From the NCBI GenBank assembly GCA_018903255.1, contig JAHIQT010000143.1, positions 1-36,601 on the forward strand: a stretch of DNA of 36,601 bases, read 5' to 3'. The notes under the pieces were generated by a model, which did not search any database, was not told where the DNA came from, and saw only the letters and a program-made list of their open reading frames with translations. The DNA comes from Bacillota bacterium. Its GTDB lineage: Bacteria; Bacillota; Clostridia; Eubacteriales; Eubacteriaceae. This document shows positions 1 through 8,254 of the stretch, one piece after another. Each line of letters starts with the position of its first letter. Position 1 is the first letter of the stretch. The translations under genes were made by a program, and so were the position numbers.

Positions 1-150
1 ACGATTCTCTGGGAAAACGGTGATGTCCAACTAATTATGATCCATTTTTCCCGACAGTCCCGACAATGGTGACAACTGGCATTGGATTCTGACACCGAAA
101 CCATTGGCACCAAGTCCGGATTGGGTGGCTCTGACACCGGATTGGGTGGC
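1..150. other. Left flank of the insertion sequence, no gene assigned
   Basis: No convincing gene. The stretch holds short direct repeats: a 14-base unit (CCGGATTGGGTGGC) occurs at 116-129 and 137-150, and CTGACACCG occurs at 89-97 and 131-139. Clusters of such repeats are seen near the ends of IS21-type elements, so this may be a remnant of an older mobile element into which the ISL3-type element later inserted. That reading is an inference; no istA or istB coding sequence is visible. Confidence 0.3.
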
Positions 151-158
151 ACTTCAGC
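151..158. repeat. 8-bp target site duplication, left copy
   Basis: The octamer ACTTCAGC directly abuts the left inverted repeat and is repeated exactly at 1930-1937 directly outside the right inverted repeat. An 8-bp duplication is the known hallmark of ISL3-family insertion. Its perfect preservation implies that the insertion is recent, or at least that neither end has been altered since. Confidence 0.9.
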
Positions 159-179
159 GGTTCTTCCGCAAAAAGCCGT
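159..179. repeat. Left terminal inverted repeat of the ISL3 element
   Basis: This 21-bp sequence is the exact reverse complement of 1909-1929. It begins with GG at the outer end, as is usual for ISL3 elements, and its inner end overlaps the TAA stop codon of the transposase (179-181). Confidence 0.92.
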
Positions 180-1838
180 TATCCGGTTTTCGAATGTGGA
201 TCATACATCAATTTGGCCGTCAATAATTTTTGGCCACAGCGACCATACATGGTTCGTTTTATCATTTTCAGCTTGTTGTTGACCCCTTCCACAAACCCGT
301 TTGACAAATCACTGACAACAGCATTTTCTACTGCTTCGAGATCTTTTTCCAGACCGGATGCAAAAACTGCCAGTTGCTTGATCTCAGAGGTTTTGTATCT
401 ATCGATAAACAAATAAAGTTGGGGCAAACTTTTTTCTTTAAAAATCCGGCGAAATTCTTTGATGCATTTGTATAGCTCGCTGATAATTGGATATTTCTCC
501 ATCAAGTAGTCACGATATCCGGAAACAACGGTATCATTTAACCAGAGAAACCGGAAGATACTTTGCCGTGTTATATGGTCAAATTTGTTCAGTTGCTTTC
601 TCCGAGTGATCGCTTCAATCGAAGAGCTTCGGTTAACTGCGATTTCGATTCCATGAATCGCAATCAGTTTGTTCATATAGTCATATGCGGTGGACACTTG
701 TCCGGGATAGCCCTGTTTTTTTATTTCGCGATAGATGTCTTTGCGGATCATCCCGGAAGCCAACGCTTTCATTATGTAATCGTAATAGCGGTCCACGCAA
801 CTTCGCAGTTCCCGACGACATAATGCATCAAAATCGCCCTTTATATTATTGCGTACGGTCTTGCGGCTGCAATGGAGGATTTTTGCCGTTTGACTGATCG
901 TGAATCCGGCCTCAATATATTCTTTAACCGCATTGTAGCGTTGTATCCGGTTTTCATCATAACCGACCGGTTTTACTGGGACATCATTTTTTTTTTAAAC
1001 CTTCTGCCGTTTTTTCTTCCGGTTGGTGATTATCCGAATGATCCGGATCGGTCGGTATTTTTATATCAGCCGGAACAACTGATTTGAGTGCGTTCTGAAC
1101 GGCCTCCAGCAGATTCTGATGAAGATGAAACCGATCTGCAATCTGCATGGCATCAGGAAGGATTTCCCCAATGGCGGAAGCATAGGCTCCGGCCCGGTCT
1201 CGCGTGATGCGCTTGACCTGTCTGTTCTGCCGCAGCCAGGCCTTGAGCGTATTACTGTCACGCCCATTAAGAACTGCAACCGGTTTGTGTGTGGCTTCAT
1301 CAACAATCACCGTTCCGTATCGGCTTCTTTTTTTGAAGGCAAAATCATCGACACCGATCGTTTCACTACAAACTGGAATCGGCTGAGCCTCATAATGTTC
1401 TGTCAGAAAGCGGATGACACTGTCCCCACTGATATGCAGGTTCATTGCCTGGCAGATCCGTGCGCACCCCTCACAACTGGTTTCCATTGCCAGCATACAG
1501 ATGAAATCTTCGCAGCGCTGAGTCATTCTCCGGTTTGCGTTGAGAAAGCCATCGAATGTTTCAGCAACGGTTCTAACCGGGCACGCTTCATTGTCACAAA
1601 TGTACTCATGGGCTTTAATCCGGAGTTGAACATTTTTTCCCAGTATGGGAAGATCCTGTACTTTTCTTGTATAGGTGCCGTGATAATGCTCAAGTTTTTG
1701 ATGACACCTGGGACAGACAGAGGTTCTGGAAAGAGATTTCATATGGATAATAATTTTATCAGTTTCAATTACTTCCGTGATCTTTAAAACATCGGATGGG
1801 AAGTAATGATCCAAAATCAGGGTATTTGGTGAATCCAT
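179..1838 (-). pseudogene. ISL3 transposase, reading frame split at an A10 run
   Basis: The N-terminal half (1838 down to a TGA at 984-986) carries a four-Cys zinc finger (CPRC, then CDNEAC), the segment SCEGCARICQAMNL and the start of the DDE domain (GVDDFAFKKRSRYGT). The C-terminal half ends with [15 protein letters not shown], the conserved end of ISL3 DDE transposases. I translated the gap: dropping one base in the run of ten A (plus-strand T987-996) gives a stop-free frame through a helix-turn-helix ([19 protein letters not shown]) straight into the C-terminal half, about 553 residues in total. The start at 1838 has AGAAAGGA at a good distance; the ATG at 1847 overlaps that site. The gene may be dead by a one-base indel, or it may be expressed through slippage on the A run. 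Confidence 0.85.
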
Positions 1839-1908
1839 TTTTACCATCCTTTCTATATTATTTGATGTTTTTATTATATCACTCCAGGTTTAATATATAG
1901 CTTAATCG

Positions 1909-1929
1909 ACGGCTTTTTGCGGAAGAACC
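1909..1929. repeat. Right terminal inverted repeat of the ISL3 element
   Basis: Exact 21-bp inverted match of 159-179. It lies about 70 bp upstream of the transposase start, so the transposase promoter must lie between this repeat and the gene. Confidence 0.92.
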
Positions 1930-1937
1930 ACTTCAGC
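1930..1937. repeat. 8-bp target site duplication, right copy
   Basis: ACTTCAGC, identical to 151-158 and directly abutting the right inverted repeat. Confidence 0.9.
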
Positions 1938-2222
1938 CCGGAATCATTTCAACAATATTTGAATGCTCCGACTGTGGGCACTGACGGCAATTTTGATACA
2001 AAAAAAATGGGACTGGTTGGAGAATTCAAATTCTTCAGTGAGTTTGGATAGGCCGAGACTGGCAGATCGCCATGGAAACAATGGAAAGCTAGCCCAATGG
2101 TTGAACTGCGAAACATTTTTCAGTGAGAATTTTAGGAATTTTTCAACGTCTTCTTGTAACTGAAAAGGTGACAGGAGAAACGTCCCCGTGTCACCCTGGT
2201 ATTGACATCACCCCCAAAAAGA
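1938..2222. other. Right flank of the IS; no recognised gene
   Basis: No gene could be identified. A minus-strand frame without stops crosses about 70 codons, ending near 1950, but it has no recognisable motif and no clear start. At 2167-2195 there is an imperfect hairpin with arms GGTGACA and TGTCACC around a CGTCCCC-containing loop. It resembles in style the hairpin repeats found later in the window. It has no T tract and is not an obvious terminator. Confidence 0.4.
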
Positions 2223-2320
2223 AAAGACGACCCGAGCCCCGAAGAACCCGAATCGTCTCTATTCTCTGTTTCTAAACTATCCAGCTCAATAAGTTAAGTT
2301 GAATAAGTTAAGTGACAGGC
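2223..2320. repeat. 98-bp direct repeat, copy 1
   Basis: Nearly identical to 2813-2910, with only a handful of substitutions and no length difference. The unit consists of a UUCG-capped hairpin, a CTCTGTTTCTAAAC segment and a tail with two close copies of AAGTTAAGT that ends in GTGACAGGC. The two copies bracket two small genes (2308-2769). Copy 1 contains the stop codon of the downstream small gene. Confidence 0.9.
2225..2258 (-). terminator. Rho-independent terminator in repeat copy 1
   Basis: On the minus strand the RNA folds into a 15-bp stem capped by UUCG, followed by a U-rich tract (UUUUCUUUUU). Two A-U pairs of the second copy (2815-2848) become G-U pairs here, so pairing is preserved despite sequence change. 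It would terminate transcription of the two small genes upstream. Confidence 0.8.
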
Positions 2321-2460
2321 ACCATATGTCTCAGCGTGTAACTCTTTTCAGCTTCTAGCTCTTCTAACGTCATATCTTTGATAAATTCATTAATGCTTCT
2401 CTTTTCGTCATAATAATTGAACTTTTGAATAATTTTCTCTCTATTCTTTTTATCAATCAC
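2308..2460 (-). CDS. Small hypothetical protein, 50 aa
   Basis: A GTG codon lies directly after the TGA of the preceding gene, in the same frame, and opens a 50-codon frame beginning IDKKNREKIIQKFNYYDEKR and ending HMVPVT. The product is charged and predicted helical (EFIKDMTLEELEAEKS). The stop codon lies inside repeat copy 1, so the last residues are encoded by the repeat. Two readings are possible: a translationally coupled small gene, or the C-terminal part of a longer protein separated by one in-frame TGA. No family was recognised. Confidence 0.5.
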   Translation of the reverse strand: MIDKKNREKIIQKFNYYDEKRSINEFIKDMTLEELEAEKSYTLRHMVPVT

Positions 2461-2769
2461 TCAACAACCTTCCTTACTCATCATATGTACACAGTAGTTG
2501 CAATAACCACCATTGTCAAGTGCTTCCAACATCTCACACCATGGAATAGATTCTTGACATCTTTGGCAATTTTCTACAATATGCTCATTCGCTACATATT
2601 TTTCAAAAGTGTACCACTGCTTTTCTGTTGATTCATTAACTCTGCCATCTATAATCATTTTTGTTATACCAATAGCAGCTTCATTTTCTATCATTTCATT
2701 ATTAACCAATTCTTGAAGAAAGTCGAGGTATTCTTTATCTTCACATGCAGATTTAAAATCAATACTCAT
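2461..2769 (-). CDS. Small hypothetical protein with Cys-rich C-terminus, 102 aa
   Basis: The start at 2769 (MSIDFKSACEDKEYLDFLQ) has GGAGG five bases upstream; an ATG four codons earlier overlaps that site and is less likely. The N-terminal 60 residues are acidic and helical. The C-terminal third holds paired cysteines (CQRC, then CEM, then CNYC), a plausible small zinc ribbon. It lies between the two 98-bp repeats and runs directly into the 50-aa gene. The family is not recognised. The arrangement suggests an accessory unit, but no toxin-antitoxin or phage identity can be supported from sequence alone. Confidence 0.65.
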   Translation of the reverse strand: MSIDFKSACEDKEYLDFLQELVNNEMIENEAAIGITKMIIDGRVNESTEKQWYTFEKYVANEHIVENCQRCQESIPWCEMLEALDNGGYCNYCVHMMSKEGC

Positions 2770-2812
2770 TTTATCCTCCATTCTGTTAAATCAAAATAGT
2801 ATTTTATTAAAG

Positions 2813-2910
2813 AAAGACGACCCGAGTTCCGAAGAACCCGAATCGTCTCTTTTCTCTGTTTCTAAACCTTCCAGCTCAATAAGTTAAGTTGAATAAGTTA
2901 AGTGACAGGC
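2813..2910. repeat. 98-bp direct repeat, copy 2
   Basis: Second copy of the 2223-2320 repeat in the same orientation. It lies between the small Cys-rich gene and the 3' end of the large surface-protein gene. Confidence 0.9.
2815..2848 (-). terminator. Rho-independent terminator in repeat copy 2
   Basis: Perfect 15-bp stem (with three or four G-U pairs) and UUCG loop on the minus strand, followed by UUUCUUU. It sits about 120 bp after the stop codon of the surface-protein gene and is the likely end of that transcript. Confidence 0.8.
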
Positions 2911-2965
2911 TTCGTTTGTCAATAATTAATTGAATAATTCAGGTGCTATCAGGCAATGTTGTTAA

Positions 2966-5900
2966 TTAGTTTGCAAAGATACTCATTGTTGGATCTGGTG
3001 TAACTACACCAGCTGTTTGAGCTGTTAATGTCACAATCGCACCAGCTACACTTACGTCATAGCCTGTAACAGTATCTGTTACTAACTGTGCTGAGATTTT
3101 AGCTGCAACTTGAGCTGCAGAATCTCCACTAGTTACAGCCACGATATGTGTTGTACCATTAACAATTACTGCGATGTTGCCAGTTGCACCAGCGGGAGTT
3201 GCTACAGTATAGTCAAGTTTTTCTTTAGTTGCTGGAATTAAATCCGCTCCACCAGTTAAATTAGCACCTGAAACTGTTATACCTGTACCTACTTCTGCAA
3301 GTGCAATACTGTCTCCAGCTGCACCTGCTGTAGCTGCAGTCACAGTAATTGTGCCAGCGTTGTTTGTTGCAGTTACACTTGCTAAACCATCAATCAGAGC
3401 TGTTAATTGAGCTGCTGTTGAATATTGACTTGCAGGTATAGTAACCGGTGATGCATATGAAAATGTAGTTGTGTCAACTGTCACTGTATCACTAGCAGCA
3501 GGAGTACCAAAAGTCACTGTACCTGTTGCAGCTACTGCAGGAACTACAGCAGCGCCCTGTGTTATTGAACTATTACCAGTAACACCAATAGCTGTTGAAC
3601 CTGGTACGGCTACAACAACACCTGTAGAAGCAATAACCGGTTTGATTGTATCGGTTGATGTATAATCTGTGATGTTAAATGTAATTGTACCTTTGTTTCC
3701 TGCTACTGTGGTGAATCCTGTAACTGGGTCAGTTGTGGTTGTTGTCCATGGTGATGTACCACTACCTTGAGTTAAAGTTTCAGTTAAAGTACCAAGAATT
3801 TTGTCAGTTCCGTCATTATATACACCGGTATTTGCGATTGAGTCGGCTTTATCCAAATAGATCTGACCAGCAGTGATACCAGTAGTCGCTGTCAGACAAA
3901 TACGTACACTGTAAACACTTGTAGGTGTTGTTGTTACGCCAGTTACAACTGGATCTCTACCAGTTGCTACGTCTGTTAAACCTAAAACAGTTGCATAATT
4001 AATCTTGCTGGCATTGGCAATTGTACCAGGTGCTAAGAAGCTAACAGAACTAATCTTAACTGTTCCTGTTAATACTGTAACACTTATGCTATCAACCACA
4101 TTTCCAAGAGGATCTTTTACTAATAATGCAGTTGTACCAGCTTTTAAGCCTGTAACTACAAAGCTGTCACCACTAGAGATTGTATATCCTGTTGCGTTTG
4201 CAGCCGCAGTTGCGATAGAAACAATCGTTTTATCACAAGTTACTGTATAGCCAGCTAAAGAAGGTGCAGTACCAATCTGTACACCAGCACTGTTGAAGTT
4301 ACCAACTTTGTAGGTGATTGCAGACTTGCTTGCTAATTCATTATCAATTGTATTGTTAGTAGGACCGCCTGTGACAACTAATTTTGTACTAGTTGGCATA
4401 TTATTGCTTGATGTAACGATTGTAGCTGATCCGATAACAGTATTATCGCTGTTTCTGAACACTACATTACCCGATTGTCCAGCAACTGCATTACTGCCTA
4501 ATGTTACAGTAATATCTACTAAACCTTTTTTACCATCGGCAGTATTTGGGGGTGTTCCTAAAGCTGTTGCAGGATTTAAAGTAATATCTTTAATGCTTCC
4601 TGGAGCAGCATAAGTTACGCCTGTTGCACCTACAAATGGATCGCCATATTGATCTTTAACCTGGACGGTCATTGTATTAGTAACAGTGTTACTAATGACT
4701 GCAGTGAATGTTGCTGCGCCATCTTTTAATGCTACAGTTGTAGCTTTACGAGCTGTACCAACAACAGTTAATGGAACTGTGTATGTAGCTTTTCCAGCTG
4801 TAATTGTCAGGTTTGCTGTTCCTAAGCCAGTAGCTGTAATAACACCTGTAGAGTTAACAGAAGCAACTGCGCTGTTATCAGAAGTTACAGTGTATCCAAC
4901 TTGGTTACTTAATTCAGCTGCTGCAGTACCATAGCCAACAACAACTTTAGTGATTTTAGCTGATTCGTTAACTACTAAAGATTTACTTGCATTGACAAAT
5001 GAATCTCCATTTACACCATTTGTTAAAGTATACGCTGTGATGTCAGAAACGTTGTTGTTTAAATTTCTAATCTTTAAGTTAGCTTTTGCAGAGGTTACAA
5101 CAGTTGCACCTTTTGCAATGGTTACTTGTACGGTATAATCTGCTTCAGTTGGTTGTACTACAGTAATTAAACCAGTTGATGCATTTAATAATGAGTTAAC
5201 TACCGCTCCATTGCTGTTCCATGTCACAAATGACACAGTGTAATTTTGCTCAGCCAGATAATCAGCTGTTGTAGAAACACCATTTACAAGTAAAGCAACC
5301 TTTTGATTTTCTAAGATTGTATCAAAAGTTTGATCTTGAATTACTACTGTTGTAGCTGCGATTGTATACTTAACAGTATATTCTTTAGTAGTTCCATCAA
5401 TAGTAGCGGTTACTTTTACATTTGTATCAGGTACTAAGTTAGTTCCTAATGTAAGAGTTGCGCTTGTTCCATCAGCGTTTGGTGTTACTGCTGTTACAGT
5501 GTTACCAGCAACAGTGAACATAGATGTAGCAAGTTTGCTAAGTTCTGTACCAGTTACAGTAAGAGTTTTCTGAGCTGTAGCTGTTACTGCTGAAATAACT
5601 GGAACAGTTACAAGATCTTCCTGAGCGTCAAGAATAATAGCAGTCGCTGCATCAACTTCAGACTGTACATTGTCTTCGGTCATTACATTGTCTTCTACTA
5701 CATCCTGGTATGTTGCCCAAGAAGCTTTGGTGTAGTTAGCTTCGGTTACAGCTGCTAAAGCTGCTTCGTAGTCTGACAGGTCTGGCGCGATTTTTTCGAT
5801 TTTAACTTCAAGCGCTTCTAATCGTAAACCAGAACCAGTTGTTCCTAATTGTAGGCCACTCTTAATCCAATCGGTATCGCCTTCATTTTGGATGTGTCCT

Positions 5901-6364
5901 TTATAGGTAACAGAGTAGTCGCCAGAAACGTTACCTTCGTCATCGACTAAGGAAATTTTAATGGCTTCGATTCTTAAGCCCTCAGCCTGAGTTCCGGCTA
6001 ATTTGCCATCTTCAACAGGAGCCATCCAGCCCTTGTTCTGAACATGTACTTCATATTTAATGTGAAGTCCTTCTGGTGCATCTGTTAATTTGATCCAGAA
6101 TGCTTCCAGTCTCAGGCCTTCACCTACGGTTCCTAATCGGTTAGGACCTTGAATCCAGGAACCATCCAGTGGAAAGTCACCTTTGTTTTCTACGTGACCA
6201 CGGTACTCAACGCCTACATCAGATGTTTCTGTTGCTTTGACGCCGGATAATCCTAAAAACGAATCCCAAGCCGATACTTTTTCATTGGCTGCGAATACGC
6301 TTGAGGAAAATACCATGGAAAGCATTAACAATGTTGTTAAAATGCTAACTGTAATCTTCTTCAT
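2966..6364 (-). CDS. Large secreted ChW-repeat / Ig-like surface protein, 1132 aa
   Basis: Residues 1-26 form a Sec signal peptide (MKKITVSILTTLLMLSMVF, cleavage likely after VFA). Three ChW (clostridial hydrophobic, W) repeats follow at about 52-93, 102-139 and 151-190, each with the pattern Y-x-G/V-H-V/I-x-N-x-G and ending G-L-R-L/I-E-A. Residues 195-255 look like a helical FIVAR-type spacer. The rest is Thr/Val/Ala-rich beta-structure with several Big_2-like Ig domains (ITATGLGTANLTITAGKATY near 510). No LPXTG, SLH or C-terminal membrane anchor is visible, so attachment is probably non-covalent. GGAGG is seven bases before the start. An abundant cell-surface or S-layer-like role is inferred from the composition and the isolated, well-terminated transcription unit. 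Confidence 0.85.
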   Translation of the reverse strand: MKKITVSILTTLLMLSMVFSSSVFAANEKVSAWDSFLGLSGVKATETSDVGVEYRGHVENKGDFPLDGSWIQGPNRLGTVGEGLRLEAFWIKLTDAPEGLHIKYEVHVQNKGWMAPVEDGKLAGTQAEGLRIEAIKISLVDDEGNVSGDYSVTYKGHIQNEGDTDWIKSGLQLGTTGSGLRLEALEVKIEKIAPDLSDYEAALAAVTEANYTKASWATYQDVVEDNVMTEDNVQSEVDAATAIILDAQEDLVTVPVISAVTATAQKTLTVTGTELSKLATSMFTVAGNTVTAVTPNADGTSATLTLGTNLVPDTNVKVTATIDGTTKEYTVKYTIAATTVVIQDQTFDTILENQKVALLVNGVSTTADYLAEQNYTVSFVTWNSNGAVVNSLLNASTGLITVVQPTEADYTVQVTIAKGATVVTSAKANLKIRNLNNNVSDITAYTLTNGVNGDSFVNASKSLVVNESAKITKVVVGYGTAAAELSNQVGYTVTSDNSAVASVNSTGVITATGLGTANLTITAGKATYTVPLTVVGTARKATTVALKDGAATFTAVISNTVTNTMTVQVKDQYGDPFVGATGVTYAAPGSIKDITLNPATALGTPPNTADGKKGLVDITVTLGSNAVAGQSGNVVFRNSDNTVIGSATIVTSSNNMPTSTKLVVTGGPTNNTIDNELASKSAITYKVGNFNSAGVQIGTAPSLAGYTVTCDKTIVSIATAAANATGYTISSGDSFVVTGLKAGTTALLVKDPLGNVVDSISVTVLTGTVKISSVSFLAPGTIANASKINYATVLGLTDVATGRDPVVTGVTTTPTSVYSVRICLTATTGITAGQIYLDKADSIANTGVYNDGTDKILGTLTETLTQGSGTSPWTTTTTDPVTGFTTVAGNKGTITFNITDYTSTDTIKPVIASTGVVVAVPGSTAIGVTGNSSITQGAAVVPAVAATGTVTFGTPAASDTVTVDTTTFSYASPVTIPASQYSTAAQLTALIDGLASVTATNNAGTITVTAATAGAAGDSIALAEVGTGITVSGANLTGGADLIPATKEKLDYTVATPAGATGNIAVIVNGTTHIVAVTSGDSAAQVAAKISAQLVTDTVTGYDVSVAGAIVTLTAQTAGVVTPDPTMSIFAN

Positions 6365-6995
6365 ACTTTGTTTCCTCCGTTGTTAAAATTTTGGTTTTTT
6401 ATCCGGAACCCCCAGCAAAAACGGTTACGTTAATCGCCTAGAAATTCCAGAGCTTAATCTTGCTCCTTATTTGTGTTCTTGATTTACCTTCAACCGCCCC
6501 TCTTTCCTCCTTCCTAATTTTTAGCTAGCAAACCATCATTGTCATAAAAACAGCTGGTTGGCCAATAAAGTGAAACGGTAAACCGAGAAAGAGCGTTCTT
6601 GTATGATTTTACACCTTCTTCTGATCTTTTGCAATAAATATCGTTGTCAATTTGAATAAAAATCAGGATTTTAACATTTTTCAAATCCTAAAAACTGGTT
6701 TTAGCTCATATCTTTGACATATTCCAATCTTTTAGAATAACAACGTCTGCAATACTTTCAATTGTGGCCAAACCAACTGCCGTCTTTTGGATAAATGAGG
6801 CTTAAACATGGATGAGATGACCGCGATCAGCTCCCTTCTATATGTACTTACCTAAAAACTATATGTACTTACCTAAAAACTACTTACCACCAATAGACCT
6901 TTTTAAACAGAAATTTTGGTGCTACAACTGATTAACGTTTGGGGCGGCGGTTTTATTGCACTGGATTTTTATTTTTTTATTTTTATTTTTTAACC
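6365..6995. other. Long AT-rich upstream region of the surface-protein gene
   Basis: About 630 bp without a gene. It contains a perfect 21-bp tandem duplication (6838-6858 and 6859-6879, unit beginning CTATATGTACTTACC) with a partial third unit, and AT-rich tracts near 6970-6990. It must hold the promoter and a long 5' leader for the surface-protein gene, but no promoter with both a good -35 and -10 stood out. Confidence 0.5.
6838..6879. repeat. 21-bp tandem repeat, two perfect copies
   Basis: The two adjacent copies are identical and are followed by CTACTTACC as the beginning of a third. The position, about 480 bp upstream of the surface-protein start codon, would allow a regulatory role, but nothing further supports that. 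Confidence 0.8.
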
Positions 6996-7103
6996 GAGTG
7001 GCTCGGACATGACACGGGGACGCGACGGATGTCATCCCTAAGGGGCTGACACACGTATCGTCCCCATTTCATGTCCGATTAACGTCCCCAAGTCATGCCC
7101 TAC
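6996..7103. repeat. Dispersed hairpin repeat, copy A
   Basis: Long imperfect inverted repeat: left arm 7005-7021 (GGACATGACACGGGGAC), right arm 7060-7076, plus a second right-arm-like segment at 7086-7103 ending GTCATGCCCTAC. The CTA of that last segment is the reverse complement of the TAG stop codon of the anti-sigma gene. Other copies are at about 10922, 12371, 14687 and 16824. No T tract follows, so it is not a classical terminator. Confidence 0.75.
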
Positions 7104-8254
7104 TCACTGTCTTCTTCCGGTTCTTCCGGTTCTTCCGGTTTGCTTTCAGCAAGGGGCTTTTTCTCGCCATCAATGGCTTCGGTTTCTTTTTCGGTGTCTT
7201 TTTCCGGCGGGGTTACTTCGGTCACTGGCGGTTCAGTCGGCGGGCTGGGTGGAACGACCGTAACGGCTGGTGTGACAATCGGAGCCGGGCTAGTGGCCTG
7301 CGTTCCCTTGGTTTGACTGTTTGATTCTGATGTCGTTTCTGATAGCGTTTCTGATAGCGTTTCTGATAGCGTTTCTGGTATTGTTTCGGTTGCCGGCGGT
7401 GTCACCGCTGGGCTTGCCGCATTTGGCGTGGTCGGCTTGCTGAGGTCCTTGGTTTCTTTAGTGGGCTCATCGCTTTTGATCACCTTGCTGAGATCAACTG
7501 ATTTTTCTTTAGAAACTTCAATCAGATCAGTCAGCGACATGGCTGCCAGGGCATCCATTTTCAGCGAGCTGTCGGCAATCACCAGTTCCTTCATGACATT
7601 AAGCTTACCGGTCGAGACATTATATTGTCCAGCCTCGGTCAGCGCCTGGCTATCCGGGCTGACGGTTTGACTGACGACGGTGGCCGAAATATTTTCAGCG
7701 GTGGCGCTGTCCTTAATCACCTGATTTAAGGACGTGGCCAGATCATCGGCCTTGGCTGTGCTCTTATTTTCGACCGTCACCATCACCACACTTTTGCTGT
7801 CATCGAGATAACCGTTTTTGATCATCGTGGTGATGATCACCGCCACTGACGCTTCAAGGTTGCTCTGATTCAGGTCTTCTGCGTCTAGCAATGTCTGAAC
7901 ATTCTGATCATAGGCTTTGACCGTTAAGATCTGCCGCTGCTTGTTGGTAACAATCTCAACACTCTGCTTGGCATCGAGAGCGATAATGCTTTCCGGCGAT
8001 TTAAACTGGCCAAACCAGGTGGTCACACAAACTAGCATCACCAGCGCGCCGGCAAAGGCGATCGAAAAGGGCTTGAAAGACCGCGCCATTTTGCCATTCT
8101 TTTTAGTCGAGGGGGCCTGTTGCCGGGTGATTGTGTCGTGTTCAGTCATTTTGATCACCGGGATGGCAGCCAGCTTTTCAAAATCCAGGCCGGGAGCCTG
8201 GCTGATGCTGCGCTTGAGGGAGGCTTCAATATTTAGTTTTTTATGATGACTCAT
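7100..8254 (-). CDS. RsgI-like membrane anti-sigma factor, 384 aa
   Basis: Domain order: a cytoplasmic N-terminus of about 60 residues, one membrane helix at about 65-82 (FSIAFAGALVMLVCVTTWF), then an extracytoplasmic RsgI-type segment (IIALDAKQSVEIVTNKQRQI) and a long alpha/beta region. The C-terminal 110 residues are Pro/Thr/Ser/Glu-rich with LSET and PEE repeats, typical of wall-spanning linkers. The ATG overlaps the sigma-factor stop codon (ATGA), so the two are translationally coupled and probably form a sigma/anti-sigma pair. The stop codon lies in hairpin repeat A. Tandem DNA repeats underlie the C-terminal motifs: 12 bp three times at 7338-7373 and 9 bp near 7109-7136. What the external part senses cannot be read from the sequence. 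Confidence 0.82.
   Translation of the reverse strand: MSHHKKLNIEASLKRSISQAPGLDFEKLAAIPVIKMTEHDTITRQQAPSTKKNGKMARSFKPFSIAFAGALVMLVCVTTWFGQFKSPESIIALDAKQSVEIVTNKQRQILTVKAYDQNVQTLLDAEDLNQSNLEASVAVIITTMIKNGYLDDSKSVVMVTVENKSTAKADDLATSLNQVIKDSATAENISATVVSQTVSPDSQALTEAGQYNVSTGKLNVMKELVIADSSLKMDALAAMSLTDLIEVSKEKSVDLSKVIKSDEPTKETKDLSKPTTPNAASPAVTPPATETIPETLSETLSETLSETTSESNSQTKGTQATSPAPIVTPAVTVVPPSPPTEPPVTEVTPPEKDTEKETEAIDGEKKPLAESKPEEPEEPEEDSE
7338..7373. repeat. 12-bp in-frame tandem repeat in the anti-sigma gene (three copies)
   Basis: Three perfect copies of TCTGATAGCGTT encode the repeated LSET motif in the external Pro/Ser/Thr-rich tail. Partly diverged units flank the array. A change in copy number would only lengthen or shorten the linker by four residues per unit. 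Confidence 0.85.

Larger units (their letters stand above)
159..1929 (-). mobile_element. ISL3-family insertion sequence, complete ends (1771 bp)
   Basis: The boundaries are set by perfect 21-bp terminal inverted repeats (159-179 and 1909-1929, outermost bases GGTTCTTCCG) flanked by an identical 8-bp target duplication. The element carries one transposase gene on the minus strand, which fills almost all of it; the stop codon overlaps the inner edge of the left repeat. The zinc-finger N-terminus, the DDE domain with inserted helix-turn-helix and the 8-bp duplication all match ISL3. The ends look fully transposition-competent, but the transposase reading frame is interrupted at a ten-base A run, so activity depends on slippage or on help from another copy. 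Confidence 0.93.

Noticed and set aside
1119-1787. A 222-codon plus-strand frame inside the insertion sequence
   Set aside because: It is antisense to the transposase and shows no recognisable motif or start signal.
3471-5138. Several open frames on the plus strand opposite the surface-protein gene
   Set aside because: They lie antisense to a strongly supported gene, lack ribosome sites and encode only low-complexity Val/Thr-rich sequence produced by the repetitive codons opposite.
6996-7103. Classical intrinsic terminator for the anti-sigma operon
   Set aside because: The hairpin is long and paired but no T tract follows on the minus strand, and the same structure occurs in other contexts, so it is treated as a dispersed repeat.
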